DNA from: Desulfurococcales archaeon
Lineage (GTDB): Archaea; Thermoproteota; Thermoprotei_A; Sulfolobales; WAQK01
Reading direction: 5' to 3'
DNA: 5,560 bases
Assembly: GCA_027016915.1 (NCBI GenBank)
Contig: JALURJ010000079.1
Span: 1-5,560, forward strand
Shown: positions 4,415 through 5,560 of the stretch, one piece after another
Layout: every line of letters begins with the position of its first letter
How positions within the stretch are numbered: position 1 is the first letter of the stretch
Notes under the pieces: generated by a model
Database searches by the model: none
The model's input: only the letters and a program-made list of their open reading frames with translations
What the model was told of the DNA's origin: nothing
Program-made: the position numbers and the translations under genes

Positions 4415-5314
4415 CTAGCCCGCCAGGAAATCCAGGATTAGCCCCATGGACACTAGGAGCCCCACGGCCAGGTTTAGGTTGAACGCCTGGGGGATGTTGG
4501 AGAGGCTCCTCCACACGAGGAGGTGCTGGTAGAGTATGAGGATGGCCGCGGCCAGCGTGGAGGCCCAGGCGGCGGGGCCGAACCCGTAGCCCAGCCCCCC
4601 TGCCAGGAAGAGAGCCACTGCAGCAGCGTGCATCACCGCGGCCGAGGCCAAGGCGCCGCGGGTTCCAAGCTTGGCCGGTATGCTTCCCAGCCCCTGGCGG
4701 CGGTCGAACTCCTCATCCATTATGCTGTAGATGACGTCGAACCCGGCGACCCAGAGGGTCACCGCGGCTACGTAGGTCCAGGGAACCGACGCCAGGGCCT
4801 CGGCCAGGCTGAGGGCCTCGTCGCCCGACGCGGCGATGGCACCGCCCAACACGGCGAGTCCAAGGGTTAGGCCCAGGTGGATGTGGGGGAGCCAGTGCAG
4901 CCTCTTGGCGTAGGGATAGGTCATGGCGACGAGCCAGACCAGTGGACTGAGGAGCAGGGCGTAGATGTTTAGCATTGCTGCGGACAGGTAGTATAGGGCG
5001 GAGCCAGCCGCCACCAGGAGCCACGCGTCCCTCAGCGAGACCGCGCCCACAACGAGGGGCCTGTGCCTGGACCGCGGGTTCAGCCTATCTATGTCGAGGT
5101 CCGCAATGTTGTTGTAACTCATGGCCGCAGTCCTGAGGCCTAGCAGCGCCAGGGCTATCCACACGTAGTCCGCAGTGCTGCAAGGGTGGCGGGAGAGCAA
5201 GGCGCCAACATAAGCGAAGGGCAGGCTAAACAGGGTGTGCTCCACCCTGACAAGCCGGGCCAGCGCCCTGAGCCTCGAGCCCCTCGAAACCCTGCCTGGG
5301 TCCCACGAAGCCAA
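4415..5314 (-). CDS. ubiA: UbiA-family prenyltransferase (integral membrane), 4-hydroxybenzoate/quinone-type
   Basis: The 299-residue protein has the multi-helix UbiA membrane fold. The first aspartate-rich motif is Asn68-Asn-Ile-Ala-Asp72-Leu-Asp-Ile-Asp76, followed by RLNPRSRHRPL. The second is Asp193-VIYSIM-Asp200-EEF-Asp204-RRQGLGSIPAKLG, the form found in UbiA and MqnP-type enzymes rather than in lipid-ether or heme A synthases. Hydrophobic helices span about 27-40, 50-68, 98-115, 117-133, 147-162, 179-196, 219-243, 246-264 and 276-297. These enzymes move a polyprenyl chain from its diphosphate onto an aromatic acceptor using Mg2+ bound by the two motifs; quinone synthesis is the likely pathway, the acceptor being unproven. 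The start is TTG at 5314, because no ATG or GTG lies nearby and the next GTG (residue 24) would cut into the first helix. A TATA-like box at 5352-5359 gives it its own promoter. Confidence 0.9.
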   Translation of the reverse strand: MASWDPGRVSRGSRLRALARLVRVEHTLFSLPFAYVGALLSRHPCSTADYVWIALALLGLRTAAMSYNNIADLDIDRLNPRSRHRPLVVGAVSLRDAWLLVAAGSALYYLSAAMLNIYALLLSPLVWLVAMTYPYAKRLHWLPHIHLGLTLGLAVLGGAIAASGDEALSLAEALASVPWTYVAAVTLWVAGFDVIYSIMDEEFDRRQGLGSIPAKLGTRGALASAAVMHAAAVALFLAGGLGYGFGPAAWASTLAAAILILYQHLLVWRSLSNIPQAFNLNLAVGLLVSMGLILDFLAG

Positions 5315-5351
5315 GCCCTCAGCCCCGCCCCCCGAGGGTTACGTGTGGGAG

Positions 5352-5359
5352 GTTTAAAC
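5352..5359 (-). promoter_or_regulatory. Candidate TATA box for the UbiA gene
   Basis: GTTTAAAC is an 8-bp AT-cored palindrome in the 64-base gap between the UbiA gene and its upstream neighbour. Its centre lies about 42 bases before the TTG start. A transcription start about 25 bases downstream would give a leader near 15 bases, typical of crenarchaea. The sequence between it and the gene is very GC-rich. Confidence 0.5.
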
Positions 5360-5378
5360 GGCATCGCATCCTTGAGGG

Positions 5379-5560
5379 CTAGACGTCGCAGGTTGGGCAG
5401 CCGCCAGCATAGTTCTCCGCCGCAGCCACGAGTTCCTTCTTCCCAATCCTCAGCTTCACAGGTATGACCTTCTCCATCCTCACGTGCCTCGGCCTGGCCC
5501 TGAGCGCCTCCCGCAGGGTTCCGGTCTCCAGGACCTGGCGTGGCCTGCTCTTATCCCTGT
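5379..5560 (-). CDS. C-terminal fragment of an unidentified protein ending in a CPTC motif (5' part outside the window)
   Basis: On the minus strand a frame runs in from the right edge for 60 codons to a TAG at 5379-5381. Codon use looks genuinely coding: AGG is the main Arg codon and third positions are GC-rich, as in the neighbours. The visible end is basic (REALRARPRHVRMEKV), then a strand-like VIPVKLRIGKKELV. It finishes AAAENYAGG-Cys-Pro-Thr-Cys-Asp-Val. The terminal CxxC could bind zinc or an iron-sulfur cluster with partners outside the window. I do not recognise the family and assign no function. The gene lies 64 bases upstream of UbiA in the same direction. Confidence 0.7.
   Translation of the reverse strand, partial: RDKSRPRQVLETGTLREALRARPRHVRMEKVIPVKLRIGKKELVAAAENYAGGCPTCDV

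Noticed and set aside
5316..5338. C/G-run segment before the UbiA start as a G-quadruplex or terminator hairpin
   Set aside because: The minus strand has only three clean G tracts, short of a standard quadruplex. The CCCTC/GAGGG arms are separated by 13 bases with no T run after them.
4713..5467. Frames overlapping the UbiA gene and its upstream gap (4523-4870 and 5186-5467 plus, 4713-5024 and 5155-5364 minus)
   Set aside because: UbiA has both catalytic motifs and its membrane helices in one frame. The others are Arg/Pro/Gly-rich shadows, and 5186-5467 also crosses the coding tail at the right edge.

Overview
The window looks like part of a hyperthermophilic crenarchaeal chromosome, most likely an Aeropyrum-like member of the Desulfurococcales. 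The signs are dense gene packing, high GC at third codon positions, heavy use of AGG/AGA for Arg and ATA for Ile, frequent GTG and TTG starts, TATA-type promoters with short leaders, GAGGTG/GGAGG-type ribosome binding sites, and archaea-typical families (a V4R protein, an archaeal STAND-type ATPase, a UbiA prenyltransferase). The genus is an inference; no rRNA or tRNA gene is present to confirm it.

Layout, left to right. A fumarylacetoacetate-hydrolase-family gene (+) occupies 6-749 and may begin beyond the left edge. A 113-base promoter-bearing gap leads to an ACT-like/V4R predicted ligand-binding protein (+, to 1669). Next comes a compact divergent pair: an HxlR-family winged-helix regulator (-, 1666-2019) and an 81-residue thioredoxin/glutaredoxin-fold protein (+, 2100-2345), separated by 80 bases. 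After that everything is on the minus strand. Read right to left there is the C-terminal end of an unidentified protein (5379-5560), a UbiA prenyltransferase (4415-5314), an archaeal ATPase (3261-4358) and a GalE-like sugar-nucleotide epimerase (2342-3268). The epimerase overlaps the ATPase by 8 bases and is probably translated together with it.

The most interesting part is the HxlR/thioredoxin-fold pair. The regulator has an N-terminal CLCP cysteine motif and a C-terminal cysteine, placed like the redox-sensing cysteines of YodB/HypR-type HxlR proteins. Its neighbour carries two CxxC motifs. The gap between them holds one central AT-rich box flanked by two 16-bp elements built from the same two heptamers (TGGAAAC and GGTTTCT) 2 bp apart. 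The element centres are equidistant (28.5 bp) from the box centre. This is what an autoregulated, bidirectional redox or electrophile switch would look like. Both outer ends of the pair are convergent CTAG overlaps with the neighbouring genes.

A second regulatory-looking feature is a pair of perfect 17-bp direct repeats just upstream of the ATPase. They carry GTTA/TAAC ends and form a 10-bp palindrome at their junction. No CRISPR array, insertion sequence, tRNA or rRNA was seen.
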